From an uncultured Odoribacter sp. (GTDB lineage Bacteria; Bacteroidota; Bacteroidia; Bacteroidales; Marinifilaceae), in contig CAJKZL010000244.1 in NCBI GenBank assembly GCA_905204385.1, positions 1 through 5,519 on the forward strand: DNA of 5,519 bases, written 5' to 3'. The notes beneath the pieces are model-generated. The model had not been told where the DNA came from. It saw only the letters and a program-made list of their open reading frames with translations, and did no database searches. A program made the translations under genes and the position numbers. Every line of letters begins with the position of its first letter. The stretch's first letter is position 1. This document shows positions 1-5,519 of this stretch, in pieces.

Positions 1-488
1 CCGATTCTTATTTCAACCGGGGCATTGTCTACGAAAATCTGGGCTGCTATGCCAATGCCATCAAAGACTACTCGGAAACCATTAAACTGAGACCCGATTT
101 TATCATGGCCTATCACTACCGGGGCATTGCCCGTTATCGCATGAACGACCTCGACGGGGCCCTGGAAGATTATAACAAAGCCTTGCAACTGGGAAAAAAT
201 GTACAAATGGACGTAGTAACGGCCAAAGAAATCGGACTCAATGCCAGCGCAATATATTACAACCGGGGCGTTATTATGCAAAAAAAAGGAAATGCTCCGG
301 CCGCCATACAAGATTATACGGAAGCAATTCAAATAGATCCTTCTTCGGCAAAAGCATATTACAACCGGGCTATCGCTAAAATGGCCATTTCAAAAATGGA
401 TGAAGCCCGGAACGATCTGGAGATTGCTTCCCGGTTGGGATATAAACCGGCTACAACCGTCATTCAGAACTATTTTCAGAAAGAATGA
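1..488 (+). CDS. Tetratricopeptide-repeat (TPR) protein, 3' part only
   Basis: The gene runs in from the left edge; the open frame begins at base 3 with no stop before TGA at 486-488, giving 161 visible codons. The visible protein is nearly all TPR. One unit lies at nt 3-104 (starts DSYFNRG, ends KLRPDF), a second at 105-200 (AYHYRGIA...), then a linker of about 14 residues, a third at 243-344 (AIYYNRGV...IQIDPSS) and a fourth at 345-446 (AYYNRAIA...). The spacing of small and aromatic residues and the closing prolines fit the 34-residue consensus. TPR arrays are protein-interaction scaffolds, so no enzymatic role is implied, and the partner cannot be read from the sequence. The ATG at 105 is an internal Met inside a repeat, not the real start. 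The next gene begins 47 bp downstream on the same strand with no terminator between, which suggests co-transcription. Confidence 0.9.
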   Translation, partial: DSYFNRGIVYENLGCYANAIKDYSETIKLRPDFIMAYHYRGIARYRMNDLDGALEDYNKALQLGKNVQMDVVTAKEIGLNASAIYYNRGVIMQKKGNAPAAIQDYTEAIQIDPSSAKAYYNRAIAKMAISKMDEARNDLEIASRLGYKPATTVIQNYFQKE

Positions 489-535
489 CGCAGTGTCCGT
501 AACAAATGCGGTGTGTGTGAAATAACAATAGGTGT

Positions 536-1984
536 ATGAAAAAAATAGGGTTATTATTGTTTTGTGGTTTACTCTTGCAAACCACCATCGGGTATGCTCA
601 GGGATATCGTATCGAAATTTCTGTTCCCCGCATGCCGGACCGGAAAATAATTTTGGCAAATTATTTTGAAGGAAAACTGTTTGCCGTCGACACCGCACAG
701 CTCGATGACAAAGGAGAGGGTGCTTTTCACCGCTCCGACCGGAAACTGGCGAGAGGGGTCTATATCTTATTGTTTTCGCCTTCGAATTTCTTTGACTTGA
801 TCATCGGGGATACTCAGCATTTCTCTATCAAGACGGATACGATAAATATTCTCAATACCATACAATTCGCAGGATCTCCCGAAAACAAGGCTTTTCTGGA
901 CTTTCAGAAATTTATGACGACCCAAAACCTGAAAACGCGGAAAATCAGCAGTGGTCTGGAAAAGGATCCCCGGAAAGATATCCCTGAAATCAGGCAAAAA
1001 TACCGCGAACAATTTAAGCAGGCAGAGCAGGAAGTAAATGCCTATATCTCCGACCTCTGCAAACAATTTCCCGGCACGGCGCTCGCTACGTTCGCCAATT
1101 TTACACGCTCCCCGCAAACCCCGGATTTCTCGAAAGAAGTTTCCGAAGAAAGCTCCGACCGGGAAATGGAAATCCGGAAAAGAGCCTACTATTATAATAA
1201 GGCCCATTTCTGGGATTACACTAATTTCAAAGACAGTACCTTAATCCGCACTCCAATCTTCAAAAGCAAACTGGATGAGTATTTTAACAACATGATTCTC
1301 AGCCAGGCCGACACTGTTTTTAAAGAATCGGTGCGATTAATCGAGAAAAGCAGACCTTGTAAAGCCATGTTCCGCTATCTGGTCAGCTATTGCTTCAATT
1401 ATGCCCAGGAAAGTAAAATCATGGGCATGGATGCTGCCTTTGTCTACCTGGCTAAAACATATTACCTGTCCGGCCAGGCCGACTGGATCGATCAGGCTAC
1501 CCGGGAAAAAATCGAAAGGGAAGTGATGCTCACTCAGTACAACCTGATCGGCATGCAAGCTCAGGAAATGAAACTTCCCACCCTCGACGGCGAATGGGTA
1601 AGCCTTTACGAGACAGAGGCGCCCTTTACCTTGCTCCTCTTCTGGGAAGCCGATTGCGGGCACTGTAAAAAACAAGTGCCCCTGATCAAAACTCAATTAT
1701 GGGATAAATTCAAAGATTACGGACTGAAAGTTTTTGCCGTACATACCCAGAATGAAAAGGATAAATGGGAAAAATTCGTGACCGACCATGAACTTTTCGA
1801 TTTTATCAATTGCTGGGATCCCCACAATCAGACCAATTACAGGATATATTATCACATCGAATCTACTCCGGTCCTCTATCTGTTGGATAAAGATAAAAGA
1901 ATCATCGCCAAAAAACTGGATGTGGACCAACTGGAAGATTTGCTCAAGCGGGAATACAAAAGAATGGGTATCGAAATAAAATAG
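536..1984 (+). CDS. Secreted thioredoxin-like (TlpA-type) protein with DUF4369/DUF5106-like N-terminal region
   Basis: The 482-residue protein is probably exported. Residues 1-21 form a signal peptide (MKK, a Leu-rich core, then GYA before QG). Cys10 sits in the core but not in a lipobox, so it is unlikely to be a lipoprotein. Residues about 24-115 resemble the DUF4369-type beta domain of Bacteroidetes thiol oxidoreductases. Residues about 170-345 look like the helical DUF5106 region (YYYNKAHFWDY, RTPIFKSKLDEYF, KIMGMDA, YYLSGQADWID). Residues about 345-480 are a thioredoxin fold with the redox motif C374-G-H-C377 after LLLFWEAD and the cis-Pro motif STP at 443-445. Both cysteines are present, so it should be active in thiol-disulfide exchange in the cell envelope; its substrate is unknown. 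The ATG at 536 is chosen because it yields the complete signal peptide. The stop is TAG. It probably forms an operon with the upstream TPR gene: the 47-bp gap shows no TTTG/TAnnTTTG promoter. Confidence 0.9.
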   Translation: MKKIGLLLFCGLLLQTTIGYAQGYRIEISVPRMPDRKIILANYFEGKLFAVDTAQLDDKGEGAFHRSDRKLARGVYILLFSPSNFFDLIIGDTQHFSIKTDTINILNTIQFAGSPENKAFLDFQKFMTTQNLKTRKISSGLEKDPRKDIPEIRQKYREQFKQAEQEVNAYISDLCKQFPGTALATFANFTRSPQTPDFSKEVSEESSDREMEIRKRAYYYNKAHFWDYTNFKDSTLIRTPIFKSKLDEYFNNMILSQADTVFKESVRLIEKSRPCKAMFRYLVSYCFNYAQESKIMGMDAAFVYLAKTYYLSGQADWIDQATREKIEREVMLTQYNLIGMQAQEMKLPTLDGEWVSLYETEAPFTLLLFWEADCGHCKKQVPLIKTQLWDKFKDYGLKVFAVHTQNEKDKWEKFVTDHELFDFINCWDPHNQTNYRIYYHIESTPVLYLLDKDKRIIAKKLDVDQLEDLLKREYKRMGIEIK

Positions 1985-1996
1985 TCCGGATCCTGC

Positions 1997-2034
1997 AAAA
2001 AAAATCGTAACGAATGTTTTCCGTTACGATTTTT
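1997..2034. terminator. Bidirectional Rho-independent terminator between convergent genes
   Basis: A perfect 13-bp inverted repeat pairs 2000-2012 (AAAAATCGTAACG) with 2022-2034 (CGTTACGATTTTT) around a 9-nt loop. It lies 12 bp after the TAG of the rightward thioredoxin-like gene and 24 bp after the TAA of the leftward TPR gene. Read leftward, the hairpin ends in a run of eight T (1997-2004). Read rightward, the stem ends in only five T (2030-2034). It should therefore be stronger for the leftward transcript but serve both. Confidence 0.88.
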
Positions 2035-2058
2035 AGAGATTCCTGCAGAACTATCCGC

Positions 2059-2796
2059 TTATTGTTTCAATGCGGTATCTACTTGTTTCATCAAATCCTT
2101 CACATCCTGGTTTGCAGCATCCAATGACTGAGCCTGTACCAGAAAATCTTTCGCTTTCTTGAAGTCGACCACAGCTTTCGCTTTTTCAGCATCATATTTT
2201 GCTTTGTCTGAAGTAGCTATCGGAGTAGCATCCGCCAGGATCTTAGCGCCGTTATTGAAATAAAGGCTGGCCAAACTTACATATCCCTGCACTTTAAAAC
2301 TCTTATTTTTCAGAGATAAAATCTTATTGTAGTTTTCAGCAGCCTTCGCTTCATTTCCGGACTTCTGGAACTGTTGCCCCTGTTTCATATAATAGGCGGC
2401 ATACATCGTCTGTATATTCATATTGTCCGGCATCGCTTTTAAACCTTCCTCCAAAGTGGCCAGCATTTCGGCATCCTTTTTCTCGGCTTGCAAGGCTTTT
2501 GCTTTTCCGACATACGATGAAGCGGTTTTGTACTTATTATTAATAGACATATCGAAATACTTCACGGCTTCCGTGTACATTTTACATTTACTGGCAGCTA
2601 CGGCCGCATTGTATACATACGCGTTATCCTTAAAATTGACAGCTTTCAGATAAGCTTCGAAATTCTTGAATGCTTCCGGATAATTTTTAGCCTTCCAGGC
2701 CGCATTCCCGGCATTTTTTTCTGTAGCTCCCGGATCCTGTGCCAAAACAGTCATCGTCAGAATGGCACTGAACAATAATAAAACAATTTTTTTCAT
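2059..2796 (-). CDS. Secreted TPR-like repeat protein
   Basis: The 245-residue protein has a clear signal peptide: MKK, a hydrophobic stretch, then cleavage after A19 (TVLA before QDPG). It is probably periplasmic, since no lipobox or further membrane segment is visible. The mature chain is almost entirely alpha-helical TPR-like repeats. Recognisable units start near residue 25 (AGNAAWKAKNYPEAFKNFEAYL), 59 (AYVYNAAVAASKCKMYTEAVKYF), 93 (SSYVGKAKALQAEKK) and 131 (MYAAYYMKQGQQFQKSGN), followed by a Lys/Ala-rich helical C-terminus with another TPR-like pair (about 170-245). No catalytic motif is visible and Cys71 is the only cysteine of the mature chain. A scaffold or complex-assembly role is general TPR knowledge; the partner is unknown. 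It has its own candidate promoter at 2842-2872 and ends at the shared terminator at 1997-2034. The ATG at 2796 gives the signal peptide directly. Confidence 0.9.
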   Translation of the reverse strand: MKKIVLLLFSAILTMTVLAQDPGATEKNAGNAAWKAKNYPEAFKNFEAYLKAVNFKDNAYVYNAAVAASKCKMYTEAVKYFDMSINNKYKTASSYVGKAKALQAEKKDAEMLATLEEGLKAMPDNMNIQTMYAAYYMKQGQQFQKSGNEAKAAENYNKILSLKNKSFKVQGYVSLASLYFNNGAKILADATPIATSDKAKYDAEKAKAVVDFKKAKDFLVQAQSLDAANQDVKDLMKQVDTALKQ

Positions 2797-2841
2797 GATT
2801 TAGATTTTCTATTTATACAACATTTATTTTCCTTCAAAGCA

Positions 2842-2872
2842 CTAAGATAAAGATGTCTCGGAAAATATCAAA
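2842..2872 (-). promoter_or_regulatory. Candidate Bacteroidetes primary-sigma promoter for the secreted TPR gene
   Basis: On the minus strand TTTG (2872-2869) is followed after 19 bp by TATCTTAG (2849-2842). This matches TAnnTTTG at all but one defined position. The spacing is within the usual 19-21 bp of the Bacteroidetes -33/-7 promoter. Transcription would begin near 2835 and give a leader of about 40 nt before the ATG at 2796. The element lies just beyond the stop codon of the broken reductase gene, so the TPR gene need not depend on the pepD transcript. Confidence 0.55.
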
Positions 2873-2879
2873 AACTTTT

Positions 2880-3353
2880 TTATTTTTTTTCATTACCTTC
2901 GTATAAAAGGGAAAGAATTTTTCTTAAACCGATTTCATCTTCCCTGTCGAAAGCATTCAATTGATCGCTGTCCACATCCAGACAGGCAAAAATCTTTCCT
3001 TCACGGTCGTATACCGGAATGGCAATCTCGCTTTTCGACCTGGAATCGCAGGCAATGTGCCCCGGAAATTTTTCCACATCCGGAACGATCACGGTTTGTC
3101 CCGACAAAACGGCGGCCCAGCATACCCCTGTATGATGCTTCAATTTCTGACAGGCGACGGGCCCCTGATAAGAGCGTACGATCAATTAGTCGTCCAGTAA
3201 AACATAGATCCCGGTCCAGAAAAACGTCTGCATCTTATGGTGAAGCACCGCTTCCATGGTCGCCAGCCGTGCCCAGATGTCATCAGTAGTCTGCACATAG
3301 GTCTTGATCTGTTCATACAACCGATCGTACTTGGCTAATTTCTTGTCATTCAT
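2880..3353 (-). pseudogene. msrC: Free-methionine-(R)-sulfoxide reductase (GAF domain, fRMsr/YebR family), interrupted by an in-frame stop
   Basis: The family reduces free Met-(R)-sulfoxide to methionine in the cytosol using a GAF fold and cysteine chemistry. From ATG 3353-3351, 55 codons run into TAA (3188-3186). The same frame then continues for 101 codons to the natural TAA at 2882-2880. Both halves belong to one protein: the N-terminal part ends in FFWTGIYVLLDD and the rest resumes with LIVRSYQGPVACQ. This matches the E. coli YebR pattern FYLLEDD-x-LV..FQG..AC as I remember it, with the stop replacing exactly one residue. Counting the stop as residue 56, Cys68, Cys78 and Cys102 (in GHIACDSRSKSEI) keep the 10- and 24-residue spacing of E. 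coli Cys84, Cys94 and Cys118; Cys102 would be the catalytic one. Total length would be 157 residues, near the family norm. A TTG at 3185 directly follows the stop and could restart translation, but that fragment would lack the N-terminal GAF strands and helix. The gene starts 3 nt after pepD ends, so it is probably co-transcribed with pepD. Confidence 0.85.
3186..3188 (-). other. Premature in-frame TAA in the reductase gene
   Basis: The codons around it read GAC-GAC-TAA-TTG-ATC on the minus strand. The frame is the same on both sides, so this is a nonsense change rather than a frameshift. One substitution from AAA, GAA, CAA, TAT, TAC, TCA or TTA would give it. TAA ends other genes here normally, including this gene's own 3' end and the TPR gene at 2059, so reassignment of TAA is not supported. 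Confidence 0.85.
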
Positions 3354-3356
3354 ACT

Positions 3357-4811
3357 TCAGGCCAATTGTTCCAGAATATCTACCAAATGCCTCCACCACA
3401 TCTCGACCGTGTTTATATTTATTTTTTCATCCGGAGAATGCACTCCTCTTAAGGTGGGACCGAACGAAATCATATCCATGCCCGGATATTTTTCCAGGAA
3501 CAATCCGCATTCCAGACCGGCATGAATAGAGCGGACCACGGGTGCCTTTCCGAATAAACGCCGATACGATTCCACCGCCACCTTCAAAATGGCCGACTCC
3601 GGATTCGGCGCCCAGCCCGGATACCCTTCCCCATGTTCCACCTGGGCACCGGCCAGACGGAACACCGAGGCTACCATATGGGCGATATTCATTTTTTCCG
3701 AGTCTACGTCGCTCCGTTGAGAAGTGGTGATCGATACGGTGTTTTCTTCCACGAAACGGACGGAAGCCAGATTGGTCGACGTTTCCACCATGCCCGGCAT
3801 TCGGCTACTCATGCTGAATACTCCGTGAGGACAAGCATACAAAGCATTCAGTAAGCGATTGGTCGAATCCTGATCCAGCGTTTGGGAGGGAAGTTCGACC
3901 GATTCCAGTTCCAACTGTAAACCAGGTTCTGTCAGTTTCCATACCTCTTCCATCTCAGCCATATAAACATAGAAGTCTACCCTGATATTTTCTTTTAAGA
4001 TTTCGTCGAAGACAAGCACCGCCGATGCTTCACGAGCGATGGCATTCCGCAGATTTCCCCCTTCGAAGGAAGCGGCACAAATACCGTACTTATCGTTCAT
4101 ATCCCATAAGAACCGATTCAGGATTTTTATGGCGTTACCCCGTCCTTTGTTGATGTCATCGCCCGAATGACCGCCTTGCAATCCTTTCACGCTTACCCGT
4201 ACGGCAAATTTATGAGCCGGTGTCTCCACTTTCCGGTAAGGCAAACGGATTACCGTATCGATCCCTCCGGCACAACCGATAAACATCTCCCCCTCGTCCT
4301 CCGAATCCAGATTCAACAGAATCCTCCCACTAAAAAATCCGGGTTGTAGGGCGAACGCACCCGTTAAACCGGTCTCCTCGTCCACCGTGAAAAGACATTC
4401 CAGGGGACCGTGCTGAATGTCCCTGGAAGTGAGTACCGCCAAGGCTGCAGCCATTCCTATCCCGTCGTCGGCACCCAGGGTCGTCCCACGCGCCTTTACC
4501 CATTCTCCGTCGATATAAGGCACTATCGGATCGTGATCGAAATCATGCTCGACATCCGAATTTTTCTCGCATACCATATCCATATGAGATTGCAATACCA
4601 CTCCGGGAAGGTGTTCCTTGCCCGCAACGGCCGGTTTGCATATCAAAACATTTCCTGCTTCGTCCCGACGGGCTTCCAGATCATGCTTACGGGCAAATTC
4701 CATCAACCAGGCCCCTATTTTCTCTTCTTTACGCGAAGGCCGGGGAATCTGGCAAATCTCTTCGAAATATTCCCATACCGCTTCCGGCTGTAATCCTTTT
4801 AAATTTCTCAT
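3357..4811 (-). CDS. pepD: Aminoacyl-histidine dipeptidase / cytosol non-specific dipeptidase (peptidase M20C)
   Basis: A 484-residue cytosolic zinc dipeptidase that hydrolyses a broad range of dipeptides, including Xaa-His such as carnosine, to free amino acids. It is full length for the family. All metal and catalytic residues are in order: H76 and D78 in SHMDMVC, D115 in GADDGIGMA, E145-E146 in VDEETGLTGA, D169 in LNLDSEDEGE, and H458 in GVHSPDEK. They sit at a nearly constant offset of 3-4 residues from the Vibrio PepD positions H80, D82, D119, E149, E150, D173 and H461. The lid/dimerisation domain spans about 190-390 and contains GLQGGHSGDDINKGRGNA. There is no signal peptide. The ATG at 4811 begins the conserved N-terminus (LKGLQPEAVWEYFEEICQIPRPS). 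The gene is separated from marR by 127 bp with a terminator, and I see no convincing promoter in that gap (the best is a poor TATTTTTA at 4900-4893). The stop TGA lies 3 nt before the reductase ATG, an operon-like arrangement. Confidence 0.97.
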   Translation of the reverse strand: MRNLKGLQPEAVWEYFEEICQIPRPSRKEEKIGAWLMEFARKHDLEARRDEAGNVLICKPAVAGKEHLPGVVLQSHMDMVCEKNSDVEHDFDHDPIVPYIDGEWVKARGTTLGADDGIGMAAALAVLTSRDIQHGPLECLFTVDEETGLTGAFALQPGFFSGRILLNLDSEDEGEMFIGCAGGIDTVIRLPYRKVETPAHKFAVRVSVKGLQGGHSGDDINKGRGNAIKILNRFLWDMNDKYGICAASFEGGNLRNAIAREASAVLVFDEILKENIRVDFYVYMAEMEEVWKLTEPGLQLELESVELPSQTLDQDSTNRLLNALYACPHGVFSMSSRMPGMVETSTNLASVRFVEENTVSITTSQRSDVDSEKMNIAHMVASVFRLAGAQVEHGEGYPGWAPNPESAILKVAVESYRRLFGKAPVVRSIHAGLECGLFLEKYPGMDMISFGPTLRGVHSPDEKININTVEMWWRHLVDILEQLA

Positions 4812-4918
4812 AGTTTAAAGTTTTTTATGAAACCCTTCTACCCCGAACGCACCGAAAAACAGGACGACGGAATGAGGATTCTCTATAACCGTTAAAAATA
4901 AAATATTCTCATGAAAAC

Positions 4919-4964
4919 AAAAACCGACCGACAGCAGGTCACCCTATCATATCGGTCAGTTTTT
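4919..4964 (-). terminator. Rho-independent terminator overlapping the end of marR
   Basis: In the leftward transcript 4964-4952 (AAAAACTGACCGA) pairs with 4931-4919 (TCGGTCGGTTTTT) over 13 bp including one G-U pair. The loop is 20 nt and contains the marR stop codon. The 3' arm ends in T-rich sequence (TTTTTGTTTTC). On the plus strand the same pairing has a C-A mismatch, so the hairpin is better for leftward transcription, consistent with ending marR before pepD. Confidence 0.7.
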
Positions 4965-5364
4965 TCAATATCCACACGCAAGACTTAATTTCTTCAGAAG
5001 CAATGGTAAAGGTCAGGTCTGCATGCACCTGTTCCTCGATGTCGGTCAGTGCCTTCCGGGCCTCTATCCCTTTGGCCGTCAGCACTACAAAATTGTTCCT
5101 TTTGTCTTCCTGACACATTTTACGCTGCACAAACCCTCGTTTAGTAAGGGTATTCAGCAGCTTCGTCACATTATACTTATCCTTTTGCAGCCTTTTGGAA
5201 ATGGTTTGCTGATTCACATGATCCTCGCTCCATAAAACCTGAAGCAATTCATATTGCTCGCGACTCAAATCAAAGCCGGCTTTCAGGAAAGCCCGGTTTA
5301 AAAGTTTGGTGTAGCCCCTTTCAGCTTTACTGAGATAAGCTACTAATTCCCTGACATCATCCAT
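4939..5364 (-). CDS. MarR-family winged-helix transcriptional regulator
   Basis: The 141-residue protein has the MarR length and layout. An N-terminal dimerisation helix (about 3-30) leads to a core helix pair around FDLSREQYELLQVLWSED (31-48). The helix-turn-helix recognition region is VNQQTISKRLQKDKYNVTKLL (about 50-70), followed by LTKRGFVQRKMC and the wing EDKRNNFVVLTAKG (86-99) with the family's D-x-R and LT..G signature. C-terminal helices (100-141) complete the dimer. Such proteins usually repress their own gene and a neighbour and are released by a small ligand or oxidant. The effector cannot be told. Cys84, beside the wing, and Cys129 are present, but the N-terminal redox Cys of OhrR-type regulators is not at the expected place. 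A promoter (5392-5423) and AGTTTAT repeats (5365-5403) lie directly upstream, suggesting autoregulation. ATG 5364 is the natural start; the stop is TGA. Confidence 0.93.
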   Translation of the reverse strand: MDDVRELVAYLSKAERGYTKLLNRAFLKAGFDLSREQYELLQVLWSEDHVNQQTISKRLQKDKYNVTKLLNTLTKRGFVQRKMCQEDKRNNFVVLTAKGIEARKALTDIEEQVHADLTFTIASEEIKSCVWILKKLTDMIG

Positions 5365-5403
5365 AGTTTATGTTGCAGTTTATACTATTCGCAAACATAA
5401 ACT
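5365..5403. promoter_or_regulatory. Inverted/direct AGTTTAT repeats: candidate MarR operator
   Basis: AGTTTATGTT at 5365-5374 has a perfect 10-bp inverted partner AACATAAACT at 5394-5403. The match continues as GC/GC after a one-base bulge. A third copy of the heptamer, AGTTTAT, lies at 5377-5383 in direct orientation, 12 bp from the first. The right arm overlaps the -7 element of the marR promoter and the left arm abuts the start codon. Because the right arm lies upstream of the predicted transcription start, an RNA hairpin is unlikely and a DNA operator is the better reading. Confidence 0.5.
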
Positions 5404-5423
5404 TTTTTTTCAAGGATTACAAA
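5392..5423 (-). promoter_or_regulatory. Bacteroidetes primary-sigma promoter for marR
   Basis: On the minus strand TTTG (5423-5420) and TATGTTTG (5399-5392) match the -33 TTTG and -7 TAnnTTTG consensus exactly, with a 20-bp spacer. Transcription would start near 5385, giving a leader of about 20 nt before the marR ATG. This is the best promoter in the window. Confidence 0.72.
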
Positions 5424-5434
5424 TCTGTCACCCA

Positions 5435-5519
5435 CTAAAATTTAACGCTTTGTATTTCCCCTGGCTGATTCTCCCGAATGGCAACCGCTTTTATTTCCGT
5501 TCCTTTGCTCACTTTGAAA
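5435..5519 (-). CDS. C-terminal end of an unidentified protein, probably a secreted glycosidase with a chitobiase/FN3-like C-terminal domain
   Basis: Reading leftward from the right edge, an open frame of 27 codons (first complete codon 5518-5516) ends in TAG at 5437-5435. The peptide FKVSKGTEIKAVAIREN, followed by QPGEIQSVKF, resembles the last beta strands of the chitobiase/beta-hexosaminidase C-terminal domain (pattern TxIKAxAxR...S). That domain often ends secreted Bacteroidetes glycoside hydrolases such as GH20 or GH29 enzymes. This rests on a short motif only; the catalytic domain lies outside the window, so the activity cannot be named. The stop codon lies 70 bp before the marR start on the same strand. 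No hairpin terminator is visible in that gap, so some readthrough into marR is possible besides its own promoter. Confidence 0.55.
   Translation of the reverse strand, partial: FKVSKGTEIKAVAIRENQPGEIQSVKF

Noticed and set aside
390..698. Leftward open frame spanning the gap between the two rightward genes
   Set aside because: It overlaps both real genes antisense and shows no domain. The 47-bp gap itself contains no supported gene.
767..1207. Leftward open frame of 146 codons inside the thioredoxin-like gene
   Set aside because: It is antisense to a well-supported gene, has no recognisable domain and looks like a codon-usage shadow.
2862..2892. Terminator after the reductase gene in the A/T runs
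   Set aside because: The A and T runs are homopolymeric with no G/C stem, so no credible hairpin is present.
3186..3188. Programmed readthrough, selenocysteine or a reassigned stop codon in the reductase gene
   Set aside because: The stop is TAA, the least leaky codon and not the selenocysteine codon. TAA ends other genes here normally, and the replaced residue sits in a variable loop rather than at a redox site.
4410..4793. Rightward open frame of 127 codons opposite pepD
   Set aside because: It is antisense to the strongly conserved PepD N-terminal half, which carries the metal-binding motifs, and its translation shows no family signature.
4893..4921. Possible pepD promoter, TTTG (4921-4918) with TATTTTTA (4900-4893)
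   Set aside because: The spacer is only 17 bp, the -7 element is imperfect and lies in generic A/T-rich DNA, and the -33 part falls within the marR terminator.
1..5519. A new defence, mobile or CRISPR-like system
   Set aside because: No transposase, integrase, reverse transcriptase, nuclease, long direct-repeat array or RNA gene could be found. The genes are housekeeping, envelope and regulatory types in a normal arrangement.

Overview
The window looks like chromosomal DNA from a Bacteroidales bacterium (gut-type Bacteroidetes); I cannot resolve the genus. Three things point there. The secreted DUF4369/DUF5106-type thioredoxin protein is a lineage-typical family. The promoters fit the Bacteroidetes primary-sigma consensus (TTTG, 19-20 bp, TAnnTTTG). 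Start codons lack strong Shine-Dalgarno sequences and are preceded by A/T-rich DNA.

Layout. The left part reads rightward: the 3' end of a TPR-repeat gene (1-488), then after 47 bp a gene for a secreted protein with a C-terminal TlpA-like thioredoxin domain (536-1984). Everything else reads leftward. In transcription order from the right edge this is: the last 27 codons of a gene that probably encodes a secreted glycosidase-like enzyme (5435-5519); a MarR-family regulator (4939-5364) with its own promoter, a candidate operator and a terminator; the M20C dipeptidase PepD (3357-4811); a GAF-domain free-methionine-(R)-sulfoxide reductase gene (2880-3353); and a secreted TPR protein (2059-2796) with its own candidate promoter. 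The two convergent blocks share a bidirectional hairpin terminator at 1997-2034.

Main observation. The reductase gene starts 3 nt after the pepD stop codon but is broken by one in-frame TAA at codon 56. Reading through the stop in the same frame gives an otherwise intact protein of family length with all three redox cysteines. It is therefore annotated as a pseudogene, either recently inactivated or the result of a single-base sequence error.

How the genes may work together. pepD and the reductase form a tight pair. Cytosolic dipeptide hydrolysis releases free amino acids, and the reductase would repair free oxidised methionine. The neighbouring MarR regulator probably controls its own promoter through AGTTTAT repeats. 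I see no mobile element, CRISPR array, RNA gene or clearly new multi-gene system. There is no gene-free stretch longer than about 130 bases.
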